Part shown: piece after piece, positions 36,969 through 45,025 of the stretch
Layout of the letters: the number at the start of each line of letters is the position of its first letter
Numbering within the stretch: position 1 is the first letter of the stretch
NCBI RefSeq assembly: GCF_036345155.1
Contig: NZ_CP107772.1
Coordinates: forward strand, 9,796,001-9,860,000
Origin: Streptomyces sp. NBC_00582
Lineage (GTDB): Bacteria > Actinomycetota > Actinomycetes > Streptomycetales > Streptomycetaceae
DNA: 64,000 nucleotides
Direction of reading: 5' to 3'
The notes under the pieces: generated by a model
The model's input: the letters and a program-made list of their open reading frames with translations, nothing else
Databases searched by the model: none
What the model was told of the DNA's origin: nothing
Made by a program: the position numbers and the translations under genes

Positions 36969-37666
36969 CCGGCGACGACACGGTCGCGTGCCAACGGCTG
37001 CAAGACGTCGCCGCCGAACTGGCGCTGGGAGTCCTGCCCGCCCAGGAGCGCGCCGCCGCCCTGGCCCATCTTCAGCACTGCCCCGCCTGCCGGGAGAACG
37101 TCCGCGAACTGGCCCGCATGGCCGACGAACTGATCCACCTGATTCCCGGACGCGAGCCACCGGTGGGGTTCGAAACCCGTGTGCTCGAGCGCATCGGCGT
37201 ACCGCCCCGACCCCGCCGCCGGACGCTGCGCCAACGGTTCGCCCTCGGCCTCGCGGCCTGCGCGGCGGCCGCGTCGCTGGCCGTGGGCGGATGGGCGGTC
37301 GGCGTCACCTCCGTGTCCGCACCGTCCGCCACCGGCCCCGACCGGCTCGTCAGCGCCGATCTCACCTCTCACAGCCGGGACGTCGGACGGGTCGTCGCCC
37401 ACACGAGCCGGCCGCAGTGGATCTACATGTCGGTGGATGCCGACGACCTGCCCGCACGCGCCCGGACGGCCTTCCATGGCACCCTCACCTGCCAGATCGA
37501 ACGGGCGGACGGCTCCACCACCACCCTCGGCACCTTCTCCCCGGCGGCCGGCTACGCCCAGTGGGGCGCCCCTTACCCCACCGGCACGGCGCCGGTCACC
37601 CAGGTGCACCTGCTCGCGGCCGACCACACGGTGGTGGCCAGCGCCACCCTGCGCCCGTCCGGCTGA
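36965..37666 (+). CDS. Zinc-binding anti-sigma factor, membrane-anchored (RskA-like)
   Basis: A 233-residue anti-sigma factor. The N-terminal ZAS domain has the H-x3-C-x2-C zinc motif HLQHCPAC (H35, C39, C42). One membrane helix follows (FALGLAACAAAASLAVGGWA, about residues 92-112), and the extracytoplasmic part (QWIYMSVDADDL, to TLRPSG) resembles RskA domains. It should hold the coupled ECF factor at the membrane until a signal triggers release. It overlaps the sigma gene by 4 bp and is the last gene of the operon. Confidence 0.92.
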   Translation: MTGDDTVACQRLQDVAAELALGVLPAQERAAALAHLQHCPACRENVRELARMADELIHLIPGREPPVGFETRVLERIGVPPRPRRRTLRQRFALGLAACAAAASLAVGGWAVGVTSVSAPSATGPDRLVSADLTSHSRDVGRVVAHTSRPQWIYMSVDADDLPARARTAFHGTLTCQIERADGSTTTLGTFSPAAGYAQWGAPYPTGTAPVTQVHLLAADHTVVASATLRPSG

Positions 37667-37829
37667 GCCGCGCCGCCCGGGAGCGCGTTCAAGCGGCACC
37701 GACCGCCGCCGTTCCGACACTCCCGCCGGTGCGGTCAGCTGTTGCCCATGCCCTTGCGGACGGCGTCCTTGGTGCGGTCCGTGTCGGTACGACCCTTCGC
37801 GTGCCGTCCGGCGGTCGTTCAGGGAGGCG

Positions 37830-38717
37830 TCATCCCGCTCGCCGGTGGTCACGGGCGTCGTCGTCGGCCTGCCCGCCAGCCCCGAGTGAGCCGGTGGGGC
37901 GCAGTGGCTCCTCGGCCTCCAGGCGCGGCAATTCGCGTCGGGACCGGCGCAGGACGAGCGGTGGCAGGGCGGCGCGTGTGATCTGGGCGAGGCGGAGCCA
38001 GGCGGGAGCGTAGACGGCGGTGCGCCGGTGTTCGACGGCGTGCACGAGTCGCAGCGCGACGGTCCGGGCGGGGTGGACACGCCGGGCGGGCAGGGGCATG
38101 TTGCCGCGCAGTTCGCGCAGGACGGCGTGCCGGTCCGCGTCGCGGATCATGTCGGTGTCGGTCCAGTTGAGGTAGGCGATGCCGACGGCCACGCCGTGAT
38201 GGGCCACCTCGGCCCGCAGCGCGTGGGCGAATGCCTCCGCACCGGCCTTGGACGCGCAGTAGGCGCTCATCATCGGGGCGGCGCCGATCGCCGCGAGGGA
38301 GGCGACCTGGAGGTAGTAGCCGGCTGTCTGCATGAGGTCGGGAAGGAAGGTGTGGGCTGTCAGGGCGCTGCCGGTGAGGTTGACGTCGATGACGCGCCGC
38401 CAGTCGTCCATGTCGGTGAGGGCGAAGGGGCCGCCCTGGGCGACGCCCGCGTTGGCCACGACGGCGGAAGGGGGGCCGAGGCGCTCGCGGACCTGGGCGG
38501 CCGCCCGGGCGAGGGCCGCCTCGTCGGTGATGTCCGCCTCGACGGCGAGCGTCTCGGTGGGCAGGGCGGCGGCCACTGCTTGCAAGGTCGCTCCCTCGTG
38601 GCCGATCAGCGCCAGGCGGGCGCCACGTCGGGCCAGTTCGTGGGCCTGCGCCGCGCCCAGCCCGCGTGCGGCGCCGGTGACGACCACGGTGCGGTCTCTC
38701 AGCGGACTGTCGCCCAT
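37830..38717 (-). CDS. Short-chain dehydrogenase/reductase
   Basis: A 295-residue SDR with cofactor loop TGAARGLG, NAG motif VVANAGVAQGG, catalytic Ser in QVASLAAIG and YCASK (Tyr and Lys). The C-terminal about 60 residues are long and basic (RLAQITRAALPPLVLRRSRR), typical of SDRs that sit near membranes. ATG 38717 follows GGGAG. It is 34 bp downstream of the FAD oxidoreductase gene and probably in the same operon. Substrate not known. The 160 bp downstream contain a short C-terminal-like remnant (RTDTDRTKDAVRKGMGNS) without a start. Confidence 0.92.
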   Translation of the reverse strand: MGDSPLRDRTVVVTGAARGLGAAQAHELARRGARLALIGHEGATLQAVAAALPTETLAVEADITDEAALARAAAQVRERLGPPSAVVANAGVAQGGPFALTDMDDWRRVIDVNLTGSALTAHTFLPDLMQTAGYYLQVASLAAIGAAPMMSAYCASKAGAEAFAHALRAEVAHHGVAVGIAYLNWTDTDMIRDADRHAVLRELRGNMPLPARRVHPARTVALRLVHAVEHRRTAVYAPAWLRLAQITRAALPPLVLRRSRRELPRLEAEEPLRPTGSLGAGGQADDDARDHRRAG

Positions 38718-38751
38718 GATCTGCTCCCTTCGGCTGCTGAGTCCTGCGCGG

Positions 38752-40383
38752 TCAGTCGGCTGGTGCGTGCCGTGCCCCGGTGCGGTCACGGTGGGCGAGG
38801 AGGCGCTGCAGGCGGCTTCGGCCCGGTGGGCGGTGGCGGCGCAGGGCGGCCCGCGCGGCATTGGCGCCCGGAGCGCCGTGCACGCCGCCGCCCGGGTGGG
38901 CGCCGGCGGATGCCAGGAAGAGTCCGCGCACGGGGGTCTCGGGGCGTCCGGTGCCGGGCACGGGACGGAAGAAGAGCTGCTGATGGAGGGCGGTGGTGCC
39001 GCCGTTGATCGCGCCGCCGTGCAGATTGCGGTCGAGGGACTGCAGGGTGGGTGGGGCAAGGATGCGCCGGGCGCGGATCAGGGGCCGGAAACCGGGTGCG
39101 AATCGCTCGACCTGGCGTTCGACCCGGTCGGCCATCAGCTCCTGCTCCTTGGTGTTCCAGGCGCCGGTCAGCTCCTCGCCGCCGGCGTCCGAGGCGATGG
39201 TGTGCGGCACGTGGGTGTACGCCCAGGCCGACTCCGTTCCCCGGGGTGAGCGTGTGGGGTCGGCGGTGGTCATCTGGCCGAAGAGCGCGAACGGGCGGTC
39301 GGGAACCGTGTGCGTCGCGATCTGGGCCGCGAAGCGGGTCAGCTCGTCCAGGCCGTCGGCCAGATGGACGGTGCCCGCCCGGCGCGCCGCCTCCGCCTCC
39401 CAGGGCACGGGGCCGTCGAGGGCCCAGTCGACCTTGAAGGTGGCGAAGTCCCACTCGAAACGCCGCAGGTCCGACAGCAACTGGGCCGGCAGGTGCTCCG
39501 GGCCGACGAGGTCGCGGTAGAGGGCGGGCACCGACACGTCCGCCAGGACGGCACGGCGTGCGGTGTGCAGTTCGCCGTCGTCGGTGCGTACGCCCACGGC
39601 CCTGCCGTCGCGGACGACGACGGTGGCGACGCGCCGTCCGCAGCGCACGACGCCACCGCCTTCCTGCAACCGCCGTACCAGGGCACCGGTCAGGGCGCCG
39701 GCACCGCCGACCGGCACGGGGAAGCCGTACGTCTGTCCGAGCATGGACATCAGCCAGCCGAAGCCGCCGCTGCCCGCGGCCTCGGGCGCCAGATCTGCGT
39801 GCAGGGCGTTGCCCGCCAGCAGGAGCCCGCCGCCCTCGCCGGTGAACTCCTCGAAGCCCATCCGGCGCACCGGCAGGACCAGGGTGCGCGCCAGGCGCAG
39901 CCCGCCCGCCGCCCGCAGCCGGGCCGCGAGCCGCGCCGTGGCCAGCAGCGGGGGGAAAGGGGTGAACAGGGCGTCCAGGATGTCGGGGCCCACGCGCTGC
40001 CAGACCTGGTGCAGACGGCGCCAGGCGTCACCGTCGCCCGGTGCGAAGGCGTCGAGGCTGCGGGCGGTGGCGTCGATCCGCCGGTCGAGGACGGCGCACC
40101 GGCCGTCGGTCAGCGGATGGGCCAGCACACAGGGCGCGTGGCTCCAGCGCAGACCGTGCGCTTCGAGGCGCAGGCCCCGCAGGACGGGGGAGGCGGCGGC
40201 CAGGGGGTAGAAGGAGCTGAAGAGGTCGTTGACGTACCCGGGGAAGACCCCGTCGTCGTGGCGGACCGCGCCGCCGGGTTGCGGTTGTTCCTCGAAGACC
40301 TCCACGCTCCAGCCGGCGTCCACCAGCAGGTTGGCCGCCACCAGGCCGTTGGGGCCGGCTCCGATCACCACCGCGTCAGGCAC
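38752..40383 (-). CDS. Phytoene-desaturase-like FAD/NAD(P)-dependent oxidoreductase
   Basis: A 543-residue flavoprotein of the CrtI/amine-oxidase superfamily. The dinucleotide motif VVIGAGPNGLVAANLLVDAG opens the protein, and the C-terminal FAD signature FLASAGAHPGGGVHGAPG is intact. No carotenoid genes (crtE, crtB) are nearby, so a carotenoid role is not supported; many actinobacterial members act on unknown lipids or isoprenoids. It overlaps the SRPBCC gene by 8 bp, and the SDR follows, suggesting a small lipid- or isoprenoid-oxidising operon. Confidence 0.9.
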   Translation of the reverse strand: MPDAVVIGAGPNGLVAANLLVDAGWSVEVFEEQPQPGGAVRHDDGVFPGYVNDLFSSFYPLAAASPVLRGLRLEAHGLRWSHAPCVLAHPLTDGRCAVLDRRIDATARSLDAFAPGDGDAWRRLHQVWQRVGPDILDALFTPFPPLLATARLAARLRAAGGLRLARTLVLPVRRMGFEEFTGEGGGLLLAGNALHADLAPEAAGSGGFGWLMSMLGQTYGFPVPVGGAGALTGALVRRLQEGGGVVRCGRRVATVVVRDGRAVGVRTDDGELHTARRAVLADVSVPALYRDLVGPEHLPAQLLSDLRRFEWDFATFKVDWALDGPVPWEAEAARRAGTVHLADGLDELTRFAAQIATHTVPDRPFALFGQMTTADPTRSPRGTESAWAYTHVPHTIASDAGGEELTGAWNTKEQELMADRVERQVERFAPGFRPLIRARRILAPPTLQSLDRNLHGGAINGGTTALHQQLFFRPVPGTGRPETPVRGLFLASAGAHPGGGVHGAPGANAARAALRRHRPPGRSRLQRLLAHRDRTGARHAPAD

Positions 40384-40900
40384 CGGGACCTCCCGGTCCG
40401 GGCGCCCCGGCGGTCTCGGACGGTTGTGCGCCCGTCGCGGCCTTCTCCGTTTCCTGCCTGCCTTCCTTCTGCCTGCTTTCGCAGATGCGGGCGAGACGGG
40501 CCAGCATGGCGCGGTGCCGCAGTTGGATCACCACTTCCGCGCCCGCGTTGTGCAGCAGCCCGCCGACGCCGTTCAGCGGATGTTCGTCCGCGATGATCAG
40601 GCAGCGCTCGCCCCATGGGCGCAGCTCGAACGCGATCCGCGCCGTGCCGAGCGGCCCCGCGTGCGCCTCCAGCTCCAGCTCCGTGGGTTCCTCGACCCGC
40701 CGTACGACCGTCTCGTTGCTCAGTCGGACGGGCCCGAGACGGACCTCGTACGAGATCGCCGCGTCCATCTGGGGCCATCGCCCCCGGACCTGCCGCGATG
40801 CCGAGGTGCCCACCACCCACTCGGTGTACCGGTCGCCGTCGGAAAGGACGGCCCATACCGTCCGCAGATCGGCCTCGATCAGCCGGTGACGAATCGCCAT
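40376..40900 (-). CDS. SRPBCC (START-like) protein
   Basis: A 174-residue polyketide-cyclase/dehydrase-type helix-grip protein: IEADLRTVWAVLSDGDRY at the start, a run of antiparallel strands (ELELEAHAGPLGTARIAFEL) and a long C-terminal helix (LRHRAMLARLARICESRQ), with a disordered Pro/Gly tail. These proteins bind hydrophobic ligands. ATG 40900 follows GGGAGA. First gene of the SRPBCC-oxidoreductase-SDR operon, where it could present or carry the substrate. Confidence 0.87.
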   Translation of the reverse strand: MAIRHRLIEADLRTVWAVLSDGDRYTEWVVGTSASRQVRGRWPQMDAAISYEVRLGPVRLSNETVVRRVEEPTELELEAHAGPLGTARIAFELRPWGERCLIIADEHPLNGVGGLLHNAGAEVVIQLRHRAMLARLARICESRQKEGRQETEKAATGAQPSETAGAPGPGGPGA

Positions 40901-40972
40901 GATCTCTCCCTTTTTGGCGCAATCCGTCACCAAGTGCCCGCATCGGGGAACGCCAACCGTCCAGCGTGGTGA

Positions 40973-41368
40973 TCAGGTGGGCTGAGGGTGGCCGAAGAGC
41001 AGGTCGTAGCCGTACGGGAGCTGGAGCAGGATCTCCTGGAGCAGGTCCTCCCCGACCGCGTCGGCGACCGTGCTGAGGACGGCGCTGACGTCCCAGGCCG
41101 CGGTCTGGGAGGTGGCCCCCTCGATCCAGGCCGCCGTGGCCCGCACGAACCGCTCCGGTGGCAGCGGTTCCGCGCTCTGCAGCGGATTGAGAAGGATCAG
41201 GGCGAACTCTTCCGGCAGTCGCGCCGCCAGTTGGGCGCGCACCTCGCCGACCAGGTGCGCGCCCAGCAGGGCGAGGACCACGCGGGACGCCCGTTCGGCC
41301 TCCTTCAGGCTCTCGTATTCGCCGCGTTCCCTCACGTGGTCGAGGAACGCCTCCCGTCGTAGGGTCAC
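40973..41368 (-). CDS. DUF2267 protein
   Basis: A 131-residue all-helical protein from GTG 41368 with AAGGGCGG upstream. It begins LRREAFLDHVRERGEY and carries the two repeated helical segments of DUF2267 (RVVLALLGAHLVGEVRAQLA; VLSTVADAVGEDLLQEILLQ). DUF2267 genes are frequent in stress-induced neighbourhoods. It lies 52 bp downstream of hsp20 on the same strand and is probably co-transcribed with it. Confidence 0.82.
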   Translation of the reverse strand: MTLRREAFLDHVRERGEYESLKEAERASRVVLALLGAHLVGEVRAQLAARLPEEFALILLNPLQSAEPLPPERFVRATAAWIEGATSQTAAWDVSAVLSTVADAVGEDLLQEILLQLPYGYDLLFGHPQPT

Positions 41369-41420
41369 GTCCGCCGCCGCCCTTCTCCTCCGCTGCCGTT
41401 CGAACCCGAACCGGTCCGGC

Positions 41421-41852
41421 TCAGCCGGAGATCTCCCGGCGGCCGGATCCGCCGCCGATGGCGATCTTGCGAGGCTTCGCCCGTTCGGCGATCGGGATGC
41501 GCAGGGTGAGCACGCCCGCGTCGTAGTCGGCCTTGATGTGCTCGGTGTCCAGTGTGTCGGCCAGCACGATCTGGCGGGAGAAGGCGCCCAGCGGCCGCTC
41601 CGACAGTTCCATCTGCGCATCGTCGGCCTTGGCCACGGGTCGGCGCTCGGCCTTGACGGTCAGCATGTTCCGTTCGACGTCGATGTCGATCGCCTCGGGG
41701 CTGACCCCTGGGACGTCGAAGGCCACCACGTACTCGTCGCCCTCACGGTAGGCGTCCATCGGCATGAGGGACGGCCGTGACCAGGTACCCGTGCCCGTGA
41801 GTTGCTGAGCCAGGCGGTCGAGCTCGCGGAAGGGGTCGGTGCGCATCAACAT
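41421..41852 (-). CDS. Small heat-shock protein of the Hsp20 family (Hsp18-like)
   Basis: A 143-residue alpha-crystallin chaperone ([20 protein letters not shown]). The core runs from [20 protein letters not shown] to [18 protein letters not shown], with the AxxxxGVLTL/IPI C-terminal motifs needed for oligomerisation. GGAGG before ATG 41852 fixes the start. A TGTCATC-N5-GATGACA palindrome lies about 63-81 bp upstream, identical to the RheA operator known for Streptomyces albus hsp18, so heat-induced derepression is expected. Confidence 0.93.
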   Translation of the reverse strand: MLMRTDPFRELDRLAQQLTGTGTWSRPSLMPMDAYREGDEYVVAFDVPGVSPEAIDIDVERNMLTVKAERRPVAKADDAQMELSERPLGAFSRQIVLADTLDTEHIKADYDAGVLTLRIPIAERAKPRKIAIGGGSGRREISG

Positions 41853-41914
41853 CGTCAAACACCTCCAGCAGGTTGGGCAGTCACTGCCAATGCGCTCACA
41901 GAACCGTTGTAGCA

Positions 41915-41933
41915 TGTCATCCAATGGATGACA
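41915..41933. promoter_or_regulatory. RheA-type heat-shock operator upstream of hsp20
   Basis: TGTCATC-CAATG-GATGACA (arms extend to 8 bp: TGTCATCC/GGATGACA). This matches the documented RheA binding consensus TGTCATC-N5-GATGACA of Streptomyces hsp18. No rheA gene is visible in the window. Confidence 0.8.
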
Positions 41934-42062
41934 AACATGACGTCGTCCGAATGATGACAGAGTGAGGGACGCTCGCCCGCCTTCTCCCGCCCAACGGGTG
42001 CCCGCCCCGCTGCCGCATGGGGCAGGGAGGCACGCGTGGGTGCCTCCCTGCCGGTGACGTCC

Positions 42063-42740
42063 TCAGCCGCTGCCGGGCTGCTGACGGGCTTCTTCTGCGA
42101 CCTGTCTGCCGGAGTCGCGGGCCTGGTCGGTCAGTTGGCCGGCCTGTTCACGGGCCTCGTCCCGGGTGGTGCTGGCACCGTCCTTCGCGCTGTCCTTCAC
42201 CTCCTGCACCGCGCTCTGCGCAGCCTCTTTGGTGCCCTCCTTCAGGTTCTGCGCGGAGTCCAGGGCGGCCTGCTTCACCGGCTCCAGGGCCTCGCCCCCG
42301 CGTTGCATGAGGTCGCCGGACTTCTCCTGCTCCAGCTGCGACGTGGGCAGCATCGAGGCAGCCAGCAGGCCGGTGCCGAAAGCGATCAGCCCCGCGGCCA
42401 GCGGATTGCCCTGGGCCTGCCGCATCGCCTGTTCCGGGGCCTGCCGTACGGCGTCCCCGGCCTGGCCTGCGGCCTCGCGTGCGGTGCCCATCGCCTGCTG
42501 GGTGCCTTCCTGCAGCGACCCGGCCATCGACTGCGCGCCGCTGCCGACGTCGTGGGCGGTCTGAGAGGCGGTTCCCATGACCCGGTCCCTCATGCCCCCG
42601 AAGGCGCCGCGCATCCTACGGGTGCGGCGCCGGGCCATGCGTCGCGGGCTGGCCCGGTCCGCGAGCCGGTCCACATCCGCGGCCAGACGGTCCCGGGTGG
42701 TATTGATCTCGGCCCTCACCTGGTCGGGTGACGTGCCCAT
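42063..42740 (-). CDS. DUF3618 membrane-associated stress protein
   Basis: A 225-residue protein starting MGTSPDQVRAEINTTRDRLA, the DUF3618 signature. A helical, Ala/Gln-rich middle contains one hydrophobic segment (PLAAGLIAFGTGLLAASML, about residues 120-140), followed by a late-embryogenesis-like repetitive tail (EGTKEAAQSAVQEVKDSAKD). It overlaps the DUF1469 gene by 25 bp. Such proteins accompany stress- or sigma-B-controlled envelope genes; the exact role is unknown. Confidence 0.87.
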   Translation of the reverse strand: MGTSPDQVRAEINTTRDRLAADVDRLADRASPRRMARRRTRRMRGAFGGMRDRVMGTASQTAHDVGSGAQSMAGSLQEGTQQAMGTAREAAGQAGDAVRQAPEQAMRQAQGNPLAAGLIAFGTGLLAASMLPTSQLEQEKSGDLMQRGGEALEPVKQAALDSAQNLKEGTKEAAQSAVQEVKDSAKDGASTTRDEAREQAGQLTDQARDSGRQVAEEARQQPGSG

Positions 42741-43132
42741 TGCGCATTCTCCTTCAAGGTATCGACGGTCTGCTCCGGCTTCGGCGTCACGGTGCGCATA
42801 CGGGTGCGCCCCCGCTGGTACAGGACCGCCGCGATCACGGCCCACACGGCGGTCACGATCAGGGCGGCCCAGCCGCCGTCCATCACGTTGGCCAGCCCCA
42901 GTACGGCCGCCAGCGAGAGGAACAGCAGCACCATGTAGCCGGCGAACCCGGCGCCGCCGTACATGCCGGCAGCCTTGCCCGCCTTGGTCGCCTCCTGCTT
43001 GACCTCGGTCCTGGCGAGTTCCATCTCCTGCCGGAACAGGGTCTGGACGTCCGAGGTCACCGCGGACAGCAGTTCGCCCACCGAACGTTCCCCGGCGTGC
43101 GTCTCCGCCGGGTGGGAGGGGACGTAGGACAT
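42716..43132 (-). CDS. DUF1469/holin-III-like membrane protein
   Basis: A 138-residue protein with two membrane helices (GAGFAGYMVLLFLSLAAVLG; WAALIVTAVWAVIAAVLYQR) preceded by an amphipathic segment (SVGELLSAVTSDVQTLFRQE; MELARTEVKQEATKAGKAAG). This is the Phage_holin_3_6/DUF1469 family, usually beside DUF3618 genes in actinobacteria. It is 3 bp after the upstream gene's stop and overlaps the next start, so the three genes form one operon. Confidence 0.88.
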   Translation of the reverse strand: MSYVPSHPAETHAGERSVGELLSAVTSDVQTLFRQEMELARTEVKQEATKAGKAAGMYGGAGFAGYMVLLFLSLAAVLGLANVMDGGWAALIVTAVWAVIAAVLYQRGRTRMRTVTPKPEQTVDTLKENAQWARHPTR

Positions 43133-43135
43133 CCT

Positions 43136-43798
43136 TCACACTCCCGGCGTCGGACGGTTGGGTGCTCCACCCGGCGGCATGCCGACGGACGGCTGCGTCT
43201 CGGGGGGAGGGCCGGACGGGAGCGCCGTGGGGGCCGGCGAGCCCGGTGCGGTGGATCGTCGTTGCTGCGCGGCGGCCCCGTCCCCCTGTGCGCCGGAGGC
43301 TCCGTCGGTCTGTGCCGCCGCCTTCACGAATCGGCCGACGACCAGTCCTGCCAGCAACGCGCCGCCCAGGAACATACCGGGGCGTCGACGGGCGAAGTCC
43401 TGCATGTCGGTGAGGACTCCCTCGACGCCCTGTTCTTCCAGATAGTCGGCGGCCCGGTGTCCGCCGTCGGCTGCCTGGGCCGCCAGGTTCCGGGCGGGTG
43501 AGTCGCTCTTGGCGTTCTCCGCGAGTCCGGCGAGGTCGTCCGCCCACTGGTGCAGCGAGCCCGCCGCCCGCCTGCTCTGTTGCTCCGCTTCGTTCATCGC
43601 ACGGCTCCGGAGGTCGCCCGCGACCGCGCCGACCTGCTGACGGGCCTCTCCTGCCACGGCCTTGGCCTGGTCCACCGCGGTCTCCCCGATACGTCCCGCG
43701 GCCTGCCTGGCCTGACCGGCCGTGGCCGAGGCCTCCGTCCTGGCCGCTTCACCGGTGTGCTGCAACCTCGTCCTGTTGTCCTGCGCTGCCTCAGTCAT
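43136..43798 (-). CDS. LEA/YtxH-like Ala-rich membrane protein
   Basis: A 220-residue protein with a long Ala/Gln/Glu-rich amphipathic region (AGQARQAAGRIGETAVDQAK; GEARQQVGAVAGDLRSRAMN), one hydrophobic helix (MFLGGALLAGLVVGRFVKAA, about 140-160) and a Pro-rich disordered tail (PSGPPPETQPSVGMPPGGAP). It starts the DUF1469/DUF3618 operon; AAGGAG precedes ATG 43798. Build and context suggest a membrane-stabilising stress protein; this is inference. Confidence 0.8.
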   Translation of the reverse strand: MTEAAQDNRTRLQHTGEAARTEASATAGQARQAAGRIGETAVDQAKAVAGEARQQVGAVAGDLRSRAMNEAEQQSRRAAGSLHQWADDLAGLAENAKSDSPARNLAAQAADGGHRAADYLEEQGVEGVLTDMQDFARRRPGMFLGGALLAGLVVGRFVKAAAQTDGASGAQGDGAAAQQRRSTAPGSPAPTALPSGPPPETQPSVGMPPGGAPNRPTPGV

Positions 43799-43941
43799 CG
43801 GCCACTACTCCTTGCACAACCCTGGAGGTTTTATGAGTTATGTAAGCGAGTGACTGCTTTGTCGGGCTTCACACCTCCTGCGAGGTGATTTGTCGGACCC
43901 CACCCGGGCACCCGCAGGCCAGGACGACAGGGAGGACAATC

Positions 43942-44289
43942 GTGAGTGACGACCGCACACGCCGGGTGCCGACCGCCGGCCACACCGCGGACGACGACCT
44001 GACCGGGTACCGGGTGGACGCCGTCGACGGTCATGTCGGCAAGGTCAGCGAGTACTCGAGGGACCTCGGTCCGCGGTTCCTGGTGGTGAGAACCGGCCCC
44101 TGGGTGCTGGGCAAGGACGTGGTGATTCCCTCCGACGCCGTGTCGGGCATCGGCCACGACACCCGCACCCTGCAGCTGTCCCTGACGAAGACACAGACCA
44201 AGTCGTCACCCGTGTTCGACGAGGACACGTACCTGGGTGATCCGCGCCACCGGGACCAACTCGGCGGCCGCCACGGGTCGGGTCACTGA
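43942..44289 (+). CDS. PRC-barrel domain protein
   Basis: A 115-residue protein from GTG 43942 with GGGAGGA upstream. The PRC-barrel core is LTGYRVDAVDGHVGKVSEYS and LGPRFLVVRTGPWVLGKDVV, then the closing IPSDAVSGI strand and DEDTYLGDP. PRC-barrels in actinobacteria are small stress-linked ligand- or RNA-binding modules. It is divergent from the envelope-stress operon. Confidence 0.87.
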   Translation: MSDDRTRRVPTAGHTADDDLTGYRVDAVDGHVGKVSEYSRDLGPRFLVVRTGPWVLGKDVVIPSDAVSGIGHDTRTLQLSLTKTQTKSSPVFDEDTYLGDPRHRDQLGGRHGSGH

Positions 44290-44401
44290 CAGCAGCGTCT
44301 CGCGGCCGCCTGTGTCGGGCGGGCGGCGCCCGGCGGACAGCGTCGGGGCCGCCTCGCGGCACCCGTGAAATTGTTGGACGGCCGGCGAGGTTGATCACTT
44401 C

Positions 44402-44860
44402 ATGACTCAACGACCAGCGCCTCGCTCACTGTCCGACGAAGACCTCTCCGGCTTGCTCGGCCGGCAGCAGTTCGGCACGCTCGCCACCGTCAAGCGCAGT
44501 GGCCACCCCCACCTGACAACCATGGCGTACACCTGGGACGCCGAGGCCCGCATCGTGCGGTTCTCGACCACGGCCGACCGGGTCAAGGTTCAGCACCTGC
44601 GGCGCAATCCACGCGCGGCGCTGCACGTGTCGGGCGGCGACGTCTGGTCGTTCGCCGTCGCCGAAGGCGAGGCCGTGGTCTCCGAGAGCACGACAGTCCC
44701 CGGAGACGCGGTCGGGCGGGAACTGCTCGGGCTGATCCCGACGGCCGCGAGGCCCGCGGACGAAGCCGCGTTCCTGGAGGAGTTGGTCGCCGAGCGCCGG
44801 GTGGTCATCCGGCTGAAGGTGGACCGCCTGTACGGCACGGCGCTCGCCGTCGACGGCTAG
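44402..44860 (+). CDS. PPOX-class F420/FMN-dependent oxidoreductase (pyridoxamine-phosphate-oxidase fold)
   Basis: A 152-residue split-barrel protein: LLGRQQFGTLATVKRSGHPH (core strand pair), RIVRFSTTADRVKVQHLRRN and PRAALHVSGGD, and a C-terminal VIRLKVDRLYGTALAVDG. These enzymes bind F420 or FMN and reduce or oxidise small molecules. Its stop codon TAG (44858-44860) lies exactly in the CTAG that borders the MITE-like element, so the element inserted at the gene's end without obvious loss of conserved residues. Confidence 0.88.
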   Translation: MTQRPAPRSLSDEDLSGLLGRQQFGTLATVKRSGHPHLTTMAYTWDAEARIVRFSTTADRVKVQHLRRNPRAALHVSGGDVWSFAVAEGEAVVSESTTVPGDAVGRELLGLIPTAARPADEAAFLEELVAERRVVIRLKVDRLYGTALAVDG

Positions 44861-45025
44861 GGCCCTTCTGACGGATCTCCGCGGCGTCGCGACGCCCGGC
44901 ACGCCCGCTCGCCGCACGGCGCGAAGGGCCAGGTGGCTCCGCCACATGACCCTCCACGCCGCACGCCGATCGCGCGCACCGAACGCCGCTCCTTCACCCA
45001 CGGAGATCCGTCAGAAGGGCCCTAG
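44857..45025. mobile_element. MITE-like element: 25-bp perfect inverted repeats ending in CTAG
   Basis: The 25 bases at 44857-44881 (starting CTAGGGCCCTTCTGACGG) recur exactly, reverse-complemented, at 45001-45025. The 119-bp interior has no open frame and contains a central hairpin GTGGC-TCC-GCCAC (44933-44945). Terminal CTAG on both sides could be a target duplication, with the element proper at 44861-45021 beginning GGCCC. Size (about 160 bp) and structure fit a non-autonomous element mobilised by an IS5/IS427-like transposase in trans. An alternative reading is a long-stem terminator, but a 119-nt loop argues against that. Confidence 0.7.

Noticed and set aside
38752..40383. Carotenoid biosynthesis cluster suggested by the CrtI-like oxidoreductase
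   Set aside because: No crtE, crtB or cyclase genes are nearby; neighbours are SRPBCC and SDR genes, so the pathway name is not supported.
44857..45025. Reading the 25-bp inverted repeat as a transcription terminator of the PPOX gene
   Set aside because: The arms are separated by 119 bp and end in CTAG on both sides, which fits a transposable element better than a hairpin terminator.
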